DNA from: Clostridiales bacterium
Lineage (GTDB): Bacteria > Bacillota > Clostridia > Oscillospirales > Oscillospiraceae
NCBI GenBank assembly: GCA_902362775.1
Contig: CABIXV010000001.1
Span: forward strand, 88,520 to 152,519
Reading direction: 5' to 3'
DNA length: 64,000 nt
Shown here: positions 45,092 to 52,555 of the stretch, piece after piece
Layout of the letters: each line of letters starts with the position of its first letter
Position numbering within the stretch: position 1 is the stretch's first letter
The notes under the pieces: generated by a model
The model's input: only the letters and a program-made list of their open reading frames with translations
Database searches by the model: none
Told to the model about the DNA's origin: nothing
Program-made: the position numbers and the translations under genes

Positions 45092-46444
45092 TTAAGGGGC
45101 CATCATCCCCTGTTCCCACGCTTCCCTTCCCTCCAGGGGATAGACCGTGCCGGTGTCTTCCCCGGACAGGGAGATATACCAGCTGCCCAACTCCAGGCCC
45201 ACAGCCTGGTCCAAATCCAAAAACTGTCCAAAGTCCCAGTTGCCCAAGACGCTCTCCTTGCCGGGTGTCATGCGCCCATGCCGGATGTATACCTCCTCCA
45301 GCCGGCTGCCGTCCTCCAGGATCAGGGAGAAGGGGTGCATCCCCCTCCAGCCCGCCTCATAATCCCCGGTGAGCATGGCCCCCAGGGGGGTGAGCGTTAA
45401 TTTGCAGGGGAGTTGATATTGGTCCGTCAGCCCGGAGAGGGCATATTCCCGCACCGGCAGGTTGTCCACCAGGAAGGACAGCGCCCAATCCCCCTTGGTC
45501 TTCCGGCCCATGACCACATCTCCCCCCGCCGTGGCCCTGGTGAAATGCCCCAGGTCCGCCGGACTGATATTCTCATAGGAAACCCCCACATAAGTCCGCC
45601 CATCCAATGTGTAGTTGATATCACCCAGATGTCTGCACGGGGGCTCTCCGTCCACAAGAATGTCTGCCAGGATGTCCGACTCCTCCGGGTCCGCCCCCTC
45701 CGCCAGACGGAACAGCACCTGGAAGGTGCCGTCTTCCGCAAAGCCCATGGAGGACAGCTCCGCCCATTCAAAGTCCTCCAGCGGCGCCGGCGTCTGCCCG
45801 GGGGCCACCACCACCTGGCCGTTCTCCAGGGTCATGCAGTCCAGCGTCCGCCCGGTGACCTCCTCCAGGGGCAGGGGCTCACCGCCGAAAGAATAGTATC
45901 TGGGCCACATGGAGATCACCTCCAGGGTCAGCTCCTCCTCCAGGCCGCTGGCCTCCTCCCAAAATTCGCTCACCTCAAACAGGGCCGTGTGGGAATCCGG
46001 ATCGTATCCCACACAGCGGCCGTGTGTGGTCAGAGTCTGTGTTTCCCGCCCGATCCTGCATACAAGCCGGATCTCCCCGTCGGTCATCCGCCGGCCGGTC
46101 AGGTCCCGCACCTGGACATAGAGCTTCAGCCTGTACTGGTCGGTCACCGCCGACAGGACTTGGACCTCATACCCCTGGTCGGCAGCCGTCCCGGCCTCTA
46201 TCCTTTGGCTGTACGGCCCAAAGCTCCCAAGGACCTGGGTCAGCTGGGACCGCAAGGTCGGGGACAGGGCCAGGGCCGAGGCGGTCAAAAGAAACACCGC
46301 CGCCGCGGTCAGGAGCACCCGAACCCCCAGATTTCCTCTCTTATGACGCCGTTTCTCCTCGGCCATGGCGTTCACCAAGCGGTCCAGCTCCACCTGTGAC
46401 AGTTTCACCTGGTCCATCTCCCGCCGGTATTCCCGCTCAAACAT
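45092..46444 (-). CDS. DUF4179-type transmembrane anti-sigma factor
   Basis: A 450-aa single-pass membrane protein. The cytosolic N-terminus (about 1-42, helical, LSQVELDRLVNAMAEEKRR) should bind the sigma factor, a membrane helix follows (about 43-63), and the outer part resembles DUF4179 (about 60-150; TAADQGYEVQVLSAVTDQYRL) with a further beta-rich domain that may sense a ligand. Its start lies 8 bases inside the end of the ECF sigma gene, so the two are coupled. The signal sensed is unknown. Confidence 0.85.
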   Translation of the reverse strand: MFEREYRREMDQVKLSQVELDRLVNAMAEEKRRHKRGNLGVRVLLTAAAVFLLTASALALSPTLRSQLTQVLGSFGPYSQRIEAGTAADQGYEVQVLSAVTDQYRLKLYVQVRDLTGRRMTDGEIRLVCRIGRETQTLTTHGRCVGYDPDSHTALFEVSEFWEEASGLEEELTLEVISMWPRYYSFGGEPLPLEEVTGRTLDCMTLENGQVVVAPGQTPAPLEDFEWAELSSMGFAEDGTFQVLFRLAEGADPEESDILADILVDGEPPCRHLGDINYTLDGRTYVGVSYENISPADLGHFTRATAGGDVVMGRKTKGDWALSFLVDNLPVREYALSGLTDQYQLPCKLTLTPLGAMLTGDYEAGWRGMHPFSLILEDGSRLEEVYIRHGRMTPGKESVLGNWDFGQFLDLDQAVGLELGSWYISLSGEDTGTVYPLEGREAWEQGMMAP

Positions 46445-46922
46445 AGTCCCCCTCCTCTTTCAACTTGTCCCGCAGCAGGGCCCGGGCCCGGGTGAGGCTG
46501 GTCCGCACGGCTCCCTCTCTCTTGCCCAGCACCCCGGCGATCTCCCGAATGGACAGCCCCTCGTAGTAAAACAGGTGGACCGGCAGCCGGTAGCTCTCCG
46601 GAAGGGACAGCACCGCCTCCAGCACCCCGCCCGGCTCCGGGACCTGGCCGGGGGCAGGGACGCGCTCCGCCTCCTCTATGGGCCGCTCCCGCTTCCTCCA
46701 CGGGGCGCGGAACAGGTCCTGGGCACAGTTGGCCGCCACCCGCAGCAGCCAGGCCCGGCAGTGGTCCTCGTCCCGGAACTTCGGGGCGGCCCGGACCAGA
46801 CGGAGGAATGTCTCCTGGGTCACGTCTTCCGCGTCCTCCCGATTCCCGGTCCGGGCATAGGCCAGCCGGTACACGGTCTGCCCGTGGCGTTGAACCACCC
46901 ATTCCGCCTCCTCCCGTTCCAT
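46437..46922 (-). CDS. ECF-type RNA polymerase sigma factor
   Basis: A 161-aa sigma factor with only regions 2 and 4. Region 2 (AYARTGNREDAEDVTQETF, then LRLV) binds core enzyme and the -10 element. Region 4 (LPVHLFYYEGLSIREIAGVL, then GKREGAVRTSLTRARALLR) is the helix-turn-helix for the -35 element. I start at ATG 46922 after GGGGGGAGGACC. It is coupled to a DUF4179 anti-sigma gene. Its own upstream region holds an ECF-type promoter, so autoregulation is likely. Confidence 0.9.
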   Translation of the reverse strand: MEREEAEWVVQRHGQTVYRLAYARTGNREDAEDVTQETFLRLVRAAPKFRDEDHCRAWLLRVAANCAQDLFRAPWRKRERPIEEAERVPAPGQVPEPGGVLEAVLSLPESYRLPVHLFYYEGLSIREIAGVLGKREGAVRTSLTRARALLRDKLKEEGDYV

Positions 46923-46956
46923 GGTCCTCCCCCCTTCTCTCGTTCTTTCTATCCAG

Positions 46957-46984
46957 TACACGGTCCAGCTTCCAAAAAGGTTAC
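46957..46984 (-). promoter_or_regulatory. ECF-type autoregulatory promoter of the sigma operon
   Basis: On the minus strand GTAACC (46984-46979), a T-run, a 16-base spacer and CGTGTA (46962-46957) match the usual ECF pattern of an AAC-containing -35 and a CGT -10. It lies 35 bases before the sigma gene. Confidence 0.65.
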
Positions 46985-46993
46985 AGACAAAAT

Positions 46994-47019
46994 AAAAAGA
47001 GGGCTGCCGCCCTCTTTTT
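46994..47019 (-). terminator. Terminator of the DUF2089 operon
   Basis: The stem AAAAAGAGGGC (46994-47004) / GCCCTCTTTTT (47009-47019) with loop TGCC lies just past the stop of the membrane protein gene at 47023. It insulates that operon from the sigma promoter. Confidence 0.85.
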
Positions 47020-47022
47020 ATC

Positions 47023-47547
47023 TTATCCCAGGTCCTCCACCCTCATCCGCTTCAGGTCGTCCTGGGTATCCCGACGGCCCTTATAGTGGAGCCAGATGCC
47101 GCCGAAGACCACGGTGGGGATGTTGGATACCAGAAGCATGACTACTAAGGTGACGACGGTCTGGACGGCGTCCGCCCTGGCCCGGTCCGGGTCATAGTTG
47201 GGGTCCGGGTACTGGTCGATGATATTCCCCTCCCCGTCATAGACGGTGACAGTGCCGCCCCTGCTTTCCCATCGCTGGACCGTTTCCCTGTCCTGGCCGC
47301 TCTCCAGTCCAGCGTTGGTCCCTCCCTCCAATACGAGGGACCCGCCGCCAGAGAAACTAGTAAAAGAGGCCAGACTGAACACCATCAGCAGGGACAGGCA
47401 CAGGGACAGCGCTGGCAGAATGAGCCCCAGCTTTAAGCTCTTTTTACACAGCCAGACCTGGAGTACAATCAACAGGGCGATGGGCACCAGCAGAAACGCC
47501 AGCCATATGAGCAGCCCAAATATCCCCATTACAGACGCAATCATCAT
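47023..47547 (-). CDS. Membrane protein paired with a DUF2089 regulator
   Basis: A 174-aa protein with two N-terminal membrane helices (about 5-30 and 37-60), an external polar domain of about 60 residues (SGQDRETVQRWESRGGTV, YDGEGNIIDQYPDPNYD) and one more helix (about 128-155) before a charged tail. The ATG at 47547 lies 7 bases after AAGGAGA. It is co-transcribed with the DUF2089 gene 26 bases upstream. I recognise no family. It may be the output or sensor of the regulator pair. Confidence 0.7.
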   Translation of the reverse strand: MMIASVMGIFGLLIWLAFLLVPIALLIVLQVWLCKKSLKLGLILPALSLCLSLLMVFSLASFTSFSGGGSLVLEGGTNAGLESGQDRETVQRWESRGGTVTVYDGEGNIIDQYPDPNYDPDRARADAVQTVVTLVVMLLVSNIPTVVFGGIWLHYKGRRDTQDDLKRMRVEDLG

Positions 47548-47573
47548 AATATTATCTCCTTTCACGCCCTCGG

Positions 47574-47879
47574 CTATCCGAGGTCCGTTCCCTTCGTTCT
47601 CTTATATTCAGCGATGAGCAGTTTGGCGGTGTCAAAGTCCAGCTTATCATTGACCACCAGCCGCTTGATGGTGGCGATATAGGGGTCGGCGGCGGTATCC
47701 TCCCCGATCCTGATTTTCTGGATCAGGCGGTCCAGACGGAGCCGGACCGTTGGATAAGTCACCCCGTACTGGGCGGCCACCTCCTTCAAGGAACCGGAGG
47801 CGAGGATGAACTTTTTGATAAAGGACACATCCTCCTCTTCCAAGCCGGTCATCCAGTCGGGCAGCAGTTCTATGGCCAC
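47574..47879 (-). CDS. DUF2089 family DNA-binding regulator
   Basis: A 101-aa DUF2089 protein. The central part (FILASGSLKEVAAQYGVTYP, then TVRLRLDRLIQKI) is a helix-turn-helix that reads like a sigma-region-4 or HTH repressor, and the end (LVVNDKLDFDTAKLLI) is the conserved SHOCT-like tail. It starts with GTG 47879 after AAGGAGGTGG. The promoter upstream contains a 17-base palindrome between -35 and -10 that is a natural operator for this protein. Confidence 0.85.
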   Translation of the reverse strand: MAIELLPDWMTGLEEEDVSFIKKFILASGSLKEVAAQYGVTYPTVRLRLDRLIQKIRIGEDTAADPYIATIKRLVVNDKLDFDTAKLLIAEYKRTKGTDLG

Positions 47880-47906
47880 GGGGCCACCTCCTTTCTCTGT
47901 GTTCTC

Positions 47907-47935
47907 ATTATATACTTTAATTTTATTAAAGTCAA
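47907..47935 (-). promoter_or_regulatory. Promoter with internal palindromic operator for the DUF2089 operon
   Basis: TTGACT (47935-47930) and TATAAT (47912-47907) on the minus strand, 17 bases apart. The spacer is itself covered by the perfect palindrome CTTTAAT-AAA-ATTAAAG (47931-47915). Binding there would block RNA polymerase. Confidence 0.75.
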
Positions 47936-47975
47936 TCTTTAATTTAATTTTTTATTTTCTTTTATAAAAGTAAAA

Positions 47976-47997
47976 TCCCCCGCCATAGGGCGGGGGA
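47976..47997 (-). terminator. Terminator of the EamA transporter gene
   Basis: The stem TCCCCCGCC (47976-47984) / GGCGGGGGA (47989-47997) is followed on the minus strand by TTTTACTTTT, about 20 bases past the EamA stop. Confidence 0.8.
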
Positions 47998-48018
47998 ATG
48001 AGACGGGGCATGGTCCCT

Positions 48019-48915
48019 TCAGATTGTATTCTCTTCTTTCTTCCTCAGAAAGGAAAACTTGGTTTCCGAGCACACCACGGCCACGAATATCAGTCCAAAT
48101 CCGATCAGGAGCCGGCCGGTCACCGGGTCGCCATAAAACAGCACGGAGAACAGCACGCCGAACACCGACTCCAGGGATAAAATGACCGAGGCGGAGGCGG
48201 GGTCGGACCAGACCTGGCCCACGTTCTGAAACAGGAGGGCCACGGTGGTGGCCATGACACAGAGATAGGCCATAGGCAGGACTACCGCCGGGTCAGTCAG
48301 CGCCTGGGCGGGAAATGTCTCGGTCAGCAGGCCGCCAATCCAGGCATACAGCCCGGCGAAGGCGAACTGGAATACAGTGAGCAGAGTGATATCCTTTCCC
48401 GGTGAGACCTTGGCCACCGCCACAATATGGCTGGCATAAAAAAAGGCGGCCACCAGGGTCAGCAGGTCGCCGGCGTTAATGGTCAGCTCCTCTGTCAGCG
48501 AGACAAAGCCAACTCCGGTCACGCACAGCAGGGCCGCCGCGATGTTGAACCGGTCTGGCCGGACCCGAATCACCGCCCAGGAGAGGAAGGGGACCAGGAC
48601 ACAGTAGACGGCGGTGAGAAAGGCGTTTTTTGAGGGAGTGGTCAAAGTCAGGCCGAAGGTCTGGATAGAGTAGGCCAAAAAGAGGAAGGCGCCCATCACC
48701 GCCCCCCGCCACAGGTGGTCCCAGGTGAATATCTGCCACTTTTTCCAGGCGATCAGGGCCAGCAGCACTGCCCCGGCGGTAAAGCGGATGGCCAGCAGAT
48801 AGAAGGGAGGCAGGGCGTCCAGGGCGTTCTTCATGATGAAGAAGGAGGTGCCCCAGATGATGGCGGCGGCAAAGAGCATGGGCTTGGCCAGCAGTTTCAT
48901 TGTCTTTGGGGACAT
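48019..48915 (-). CDS. EamA/DMT family transporter
   Basis: A 298-aa drug/metabolite transporter with ten predicted helices in two EamA repeats: AAIIWGTSFFIMKNALDALPP at the start of the first (quoted as two parts IIWGTSFFIMKN and ALDALPP), and VALLFQNVGQVWSDPASASVI and ESVFGVLFSVLFYGDPVTG in the second. Likely exports amino acids or related metabolites; substrate unknown. I start at ATG 48915 with GGGAG nine bases upstream; TTG 48924 is the alternative. It is a single-gene unit with its own promoter and terminator. Confidence 0.9.
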   Translation of the reverse strand: MSPKTMKLLAKPMLFAAAIIWGTSFFIMKNALDALPPFYLLAIRFTAGAVLLALIAWKKWQIFTWDHLWRGAVMGAFLFLAYSIQTFGLTLTTPSKNAFLTAVYCVLVPFLSWAVIRVRPDRFNIAAALLCVTGVGFVSLTEELTINAGDLLTLVAAFFYASHIVAVAKVSPGKDITLLTVFQFAFAGLYAWIGGLLTETFPAQALTDPAVVLPMAYLCVMATTVALLFQNVGQVWSDPASASVILSLESVFGVLFSVLFYGDPVTGRLLIGFGLIFVAVVCSETKFSFLRKKEENTI

Positions 48916-49000
48916 GGATATCAACTCCCAATTGCAGGATCAGGGCCCGCTGTGGTATCATAGGCGGGATGGGCCGCCGAAGCGGGTCAAAAACGGGGAT

Positions 49001-49029
49001 ATTATAGCAAAAAACCCCGCCGGGCGCAA
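49001..49029 (-). promoter_or_regulatory. Promoter of the EamA transporter gene
   Basis: TTGCGC (49029-49024), 17-base spacer ending TTTTTTGC, TATAAT (49006-49001) on the minus strand, about 90 bases before the start codon. Confidence 0.75.
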
Positions 49030-49113
49030 GTAAAAAAGATGAGCGCCCCTGTGTAGGCCGCCAACCTGTCAAATCGCATCCTTTTTCCCCATTTCCGCTT
49101 CTGGAGGTCTCTT

Positions 49114-49761
49114 ATGTACTTTTTTGATCTGGACGGCACCCTACTGGACTCCAACGGAGTGTGGCTCGACATCGACGTGGAATTTCTGGGCCGCTTCGGC
49201 ATCGGCTCGGTGCCGGAGGACTACACCGACTATGTGACCCACCACGGCTTTGATGACTCGGCCCGATACACCCGGGACTATTTCCGCCTGCCCCTGACTC
49301 CGGAGGAAATCATTTCTGCCTGGCGGGAGATGGCCCGGTCGGCCTATGCCGGCCAGCTGGAGCTGAAGCCGGGGGCACGCGGATTTCTGGAGCGGGCCAG
49401 GGCGTCCGGCATCCCCCGCGCCCTCCTCACCTCCTGCATCCCCAGCCTGTGCTCGGCCGCTCTGGAACACCACCGCCTCCTCCCTCTGCTGGACCGGGTC
49501 TTTACGGCCGCAGAGCTGGGGCTGGAGAAGCGGGACCCGGAACTATACCGCCTGGTGGCCCGGCTGTGCCGCCTGGAAGCGGGAGATTGCGTCCTCTTTG
49601 ACGATTCCCCCGTCTACTGCCGGGCCGCCAGAGAGGCGGGCTGGCAGGTCTATGGAGTATCTGACCCGGTCTTTGACGACCGGGCGGAGGAAATGCGGGA
49701 GGTGTGCGGGCCAGGCCGCTTTCCCTTTGACCTGCGTTCTCCTCCGCCCCTTCATCTATGA
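49114..49761 (+). CDS. HAD-superfamily hydrolase (phosphatase type)
   Basis: A 215-aa HAD hydrolase of the beta-phosphoglucomutase/phosphatase subfamily: FFDLDGTLLDS (motif I, nucleophile Asp6), a helical cap (about 15-85), LLTSCIP (motif II), GLEKRDPELY (motif III Lys) and VLFDDSPVYCRAA (motif IV). The substrate is unknown. The RBS CTGGAGG is five bases before the ATG. A strong hairpin begins at its stop codon. Confidence 0.88.
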   Translation: MYFFDLDGTLLDSNGVWLDIDVEFLGRFGIGSVPEDYTDYVTHHGFDDSARYTRDYFRLPLTPEEIISAWREMARSAYAGQLELKPGARGFLERARASGIPRALLTSCIPSLCSAALEHHRLLPLLDRVFTAAELGLEKRDPELYRLVARLCRLEAGDCVLFDDSPVYCRAAREAGWQVYGVSDPVFDDRAEEMREVCGPGRFPFDLRSPPPLHL

Positions 49762-50031
49762 CAGGAGGCCGACGCCCAAAGGGTGCCGGCCTCCTGTTAC
49801 TATCGAAAAAGTGGTTTTGCCACTTTTTCGAGAAAAGCCGCACGCAAGGTGTGCCTCGATTCCCAGCGGAAAAGTCGGCCCACCCTGCGTGAGAGGTGTC
49901 ATTTCCGACGCACATGTCGCCGGAAATGACGAGATTAAATTTTATTCCGTCGCCTGCGGGCGACGGAACTCCTTGCAGGAGGGCTTTTTTTACAAACTGA
50001 GGAGGCCGGCACCCAAAGGGTGCCGGCCTCC
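49761..50031. repeat. Cluster of hairpins framed by two copies of a terminator-like stem
   Basis: Two near-identical stems (ACAGGAGGCCG... at 49761-49797 and GGAGGCCGGCACCC-AAA-GGGTGCCGGCCTCC at 50001-50031) frame a 200-base tract. Inside are three more perfect inverted repeats (TCGAAAAAGTGG arms 49803-49831; GTCATTTCCG arms 49898-49930; CCGTCGCC arms 49947-49966) and a short terminator stem with T7 (49969-49990). No gene is visible. The outer stems can end the converging HAD and S-layer genes. The interior may be a repeat family member or a structured RNA. Confidence 0.75.
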
Positions 50032-50056
50032 TGTTTCAAAAAGAGGGAATTGAAGC

Positions 50057-52414
50057 TCACTTGGCTGAGATGACCCGGACCTGGTCCCCGATGGGGTCCA
50101 CATAGATGGTCAGGTCGCTGGAGAATGCCTTGATGGCCGCCAGGCGCTCCTCGCCGCTGTCCTGGCTGAACCAGCTGTCCTCAACGTCCCGGATGCTCCC
50201 GGTGTCCCGGCAGCACTCCACCTCGTCGGCCACCCGATAGGTGCGGCCACCCGCGTTGACGTACTGGACCCCCTGGCTCTCGAAGAAGTCGCTGGGAGAC
50301 ACGTTCTTAATCTCCTCCAGCTCGATGATGGACACGACTCTGTTATTTGCGCCTCTGGCTACGCCGGCCATCGTTCCATTCTTGCCGGCAAAGCCGGTAT
50401 TACCCAGAGAACTTGCACTGTCACAGTTCGGTGTACTATGATTTGTTAAATACCACGAGCGGCTTTCCTTCTCTGGATTCGTCACATTCCCCTCGTCGTC
50501 CTTTTCCGCTTCAGTAACAGTTGTTCTGGCAATCAGCATCCCATACTTATAGGCGTTGCCCGTCACCCGGTCCAGCACAATATAGTCCACATAGTTGGAG
50601 GTATTCAGGTGATAGGTGGCAATCTTTTCTCCGGGGATGGAGGCCATATTCAGGCTGGTGGGGTCCAGCTTTACCATAGCGCCGCCGTTGACCTGCTCAT
50701 AAATCTGGACGCCGGCGCTGACGGTATAGCTGCCCAGCTTCCCCTCCTCCACCAGGAACTGGCCGGAGGTGGACTTGGAGGACAGTTTGCTGGCGCTGAT
50801 CTTACCCTTGGCGCCAGAGGAGATGGTGACCAGCTGGTCGGCCAAGTTGTCGGCGTTGCTGATGGTGCCGGACAGCTCCAGGGTGCCGCCGTTGGGGAGG
50901 AACACCGTGGCCTTGCCGCTGTCCACCATGCCGATGGCGGTAGAGCGTGTCTTTCCGCTGGGGGCAGCCATACCAGCCACCTTGCCGTCGGCGGTGAGGA
51001 GCAGGGTGACCTGGTCGCCCACCTTGTAATCCCCGGTCATCTCCCAGGCGCTGTCCAGCACCTCGAAGGTATGGCCCAGCACCTCGATCTCCGTAGGCGC
51101 CTTGGAGTTGGGACTGGCGTTCTCATAGATGCAGGTCAGCCTCAGGTCAGATACGATCAGGGTATTGCTCATGCTGTCATAGGTCACCACATCGTAGGGC
51201 TGGATCTGGGACATGGTGATGGTTTGACGGCCCTTTTGGATGTTGAAGTTAGTGGCGCCGCCGGTGAGCTGGTGGAACATGGCGGTGCTGGGGCTGCCCA
51301 TGACTACCACGGCGTCGGAGTCGATGGAGGAGGCGCTGCCGCTGGCGTAAACCGCCACGATCTTGCCCCGCTCGGAATACATGGTGATCTGGGTGCCCGA
51401 CTTCAGGACGGAGTAGCCCTCCATATAGCTCTTTCCCTCTGTGGCGTCGGCGGTATAGAGCAGGGTATCCTTGGACATGGTGTACTGGCTGCCGCCGCTG
51501 GCTTTCACATAGCTGGGCTGGGCGTCGCCAGACAGGATGATGGTGGTGGCGCTGCTGTCGTCAGGGACAAAGGTGACGATCTCATCCTTGTCGTTGAGCA
51601 CCAGGGCCCCCCGCTTTCCCTGGAGGGCGTAGGGGTTGCCCTCTCCCTCGGCGGGCAGGTATGCCTCAGACTCCTTGTTGGCCGTGGTCCGGATGGCCCC
51701 GTCCGAGGTTCCGTCGTCCGTTTCCACATTGACCGCCAGGATGATGGTGTCCTCCTGGGCTTTGCCCAGCGTTGTATAGTAGTCGCTGCCCTCTCCATTC
51801 TTGCAGCTCAGGGCGTTGACAAACAACTGGGCGGCCTGGCCACGGGTCAGAGCGGCGTTATAGTCGCTGGGCAGGCCGTCGCTCAACCCGATGGACTCAG
51901 CCAGGTTCATATAGCTCTGGGGCCAGACGGCTCCCGCCTGCTCGCTGGAGTAGCCCAGCACCCGAATCAAAATGGTGGCCGCCTGGGCCTGGGTGATCTT
52001 CTCGTCCGGCTGAAAGCGCCCATCACCCACACCGGAGATCAGGGGGACCTCCCGCTCCCCGTCCTTGACCGTCAGGCTGGCGGCCAGGTTCACATAGCCC
52101 TGGGCCCAGTGCTTGGAGGTAACGTCGGAGAAGATAGTGCGGGTGGCGTGGATGGGGACCTGATCCCCCTGCTGCATAAACTTGACTACCATGGTGCAAA
52201 ACTCAGCCCTGGTCAGGGTGCCGTTTGGATTGAACTGGTTGCCTCCAGTGCCGCTGACCACGCCCATCAGGCGCAGGATGTCAGCGTTGACGGCGGTCTC
52301 CCGGTCGGAGATATCGCCGAAGGAGGAGGTGCCGGCCGCCCCGATGGGCATAACTGCCAGAGAGGCGGCCAGGGCAGAGGCCAGCAGCCAAGAAATCAGT
52401 CGTTTGAATTTCAT
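50057..52414 (-). CDS. S-layer homology domain surface protein
   Basis: A 785-aa exported protein. A signal peptide (about 1-27, ending PIGAAG) is followed by three SLH repeats (about 30-85, 92-155 and 160-205; FNPNGTLTRAEFCTMVVKFM, FQPDEKITQAQAATILIRVL, NAALTRGQAAQLFVNAL) that bind secondary cell-wall polymer. The remaining 580 residues are Ser/Thr/Val-rich beta structure of unknown function. No LPxTG motif is present. The ATG at 52414 has AAGGAGAG 7 bases upstream. The hairpin at 50001-50031 ends the transcript. Confidence 0.9.
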   Translation of the reverse strand: MKFKRLISWLLASALAASLAVMPIGAAGTSSFGDISDRETAVNADILRLMGVVSGTGGNQFNPNGTLTRAEFCTMVVKFMQQGDQVPIHATRTIFSDVTSKHWAQGYVNLAASLTVKDGEREVPLISGVGDGRFQPDEKITQAQAATILIRVLGYSSEQAGAVWPQSYMNLAESIGLSDGLPSDYNAALTRGQAAQLFVNALSCKNGEGSDYYTTLGKAQEDTIILAVNVETDDGTSDGAIRTTANKESEAYLPAEGEGNPYALQGKRGALVLNDKDEIVTFVPDDSSATTIILSGDAQPSYVKASGGSQYTMSKDTLLYTADATEGKSYMEGYSVLKSGTQITMYSERGKIVAVYASGSASSIDSDAVVVMGSPSTAMFHQLTGGATNFNIQKGRQTITMSQIQPYDVVTYDSMSNTLIVSDLRLTCIYENASPNSKAPTEIEVLGHTFEVLDSAWEMTGDYKVGDQVTLLLTADGKVAGMAAPSGKTRSTAIGMVDSGKATVFLPNGGTLELSGTISNADNLADQLVTISSGAKGKISASKLSSKSTSGQFLVEEGKLGSYTVSAGVQIYEQVNGGAMVKLDPTSLNMASIPGEKIATYHLNTSNYVDYIVLDRVTGNAYKYGMLIARTTVTEAEKDDEGNVTNPEKESRSWYLTNHSTPNCDSASSLGNTGFAGKNGTMAGVARGANNRVVSIIELEEIKNVSPSDFFESQGVQYVNAGGRTYRVADEVECCRDTGSIRDVEDSWFSQDSGEERLAAIKAFSSDLTIYVDPIGDQVRVISAK

Positions 52415-52529
52415 GTTATCTCTCCTTTTCATCCGCCCCCCGGCCGTGGTCTCAGCTGAGAGGGCACGGTCAGAAACGAGAGGCAGGACGTGTAATGAGG
52501 GCCCGGCCCGGCCGGGGTTCCCAAATAAA

Positions 52530-52555
52530 GCGGACTTTGCCGCAGGCTAGTCCGC
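52530..52555 (-). terminator. Terminator of the MacAB-type operon
   Basis: The arms GCGGACT (52530-52536) and AGTCCGC (52549-52555), the second including the permease stop codon, are followed on the minus strand by TTTATTT. Confidence 0.7.

Noticed and set aside
49598..50053. Open frame through the hairpin cluster
   Set aside because: It reads through inverted repeats and the HAD gene in the wrong frame; no start signal.
50609..52459. A 616-codon open frame on the plus strand opposite the S-layer gene
   Set aside because: It is the antisense shadow of a GC-rich gene: composition is Gly/Leu/His/Val-rich and repetitive, with no ribosome site, and the minus strand has signal peptide and SLH repeats.
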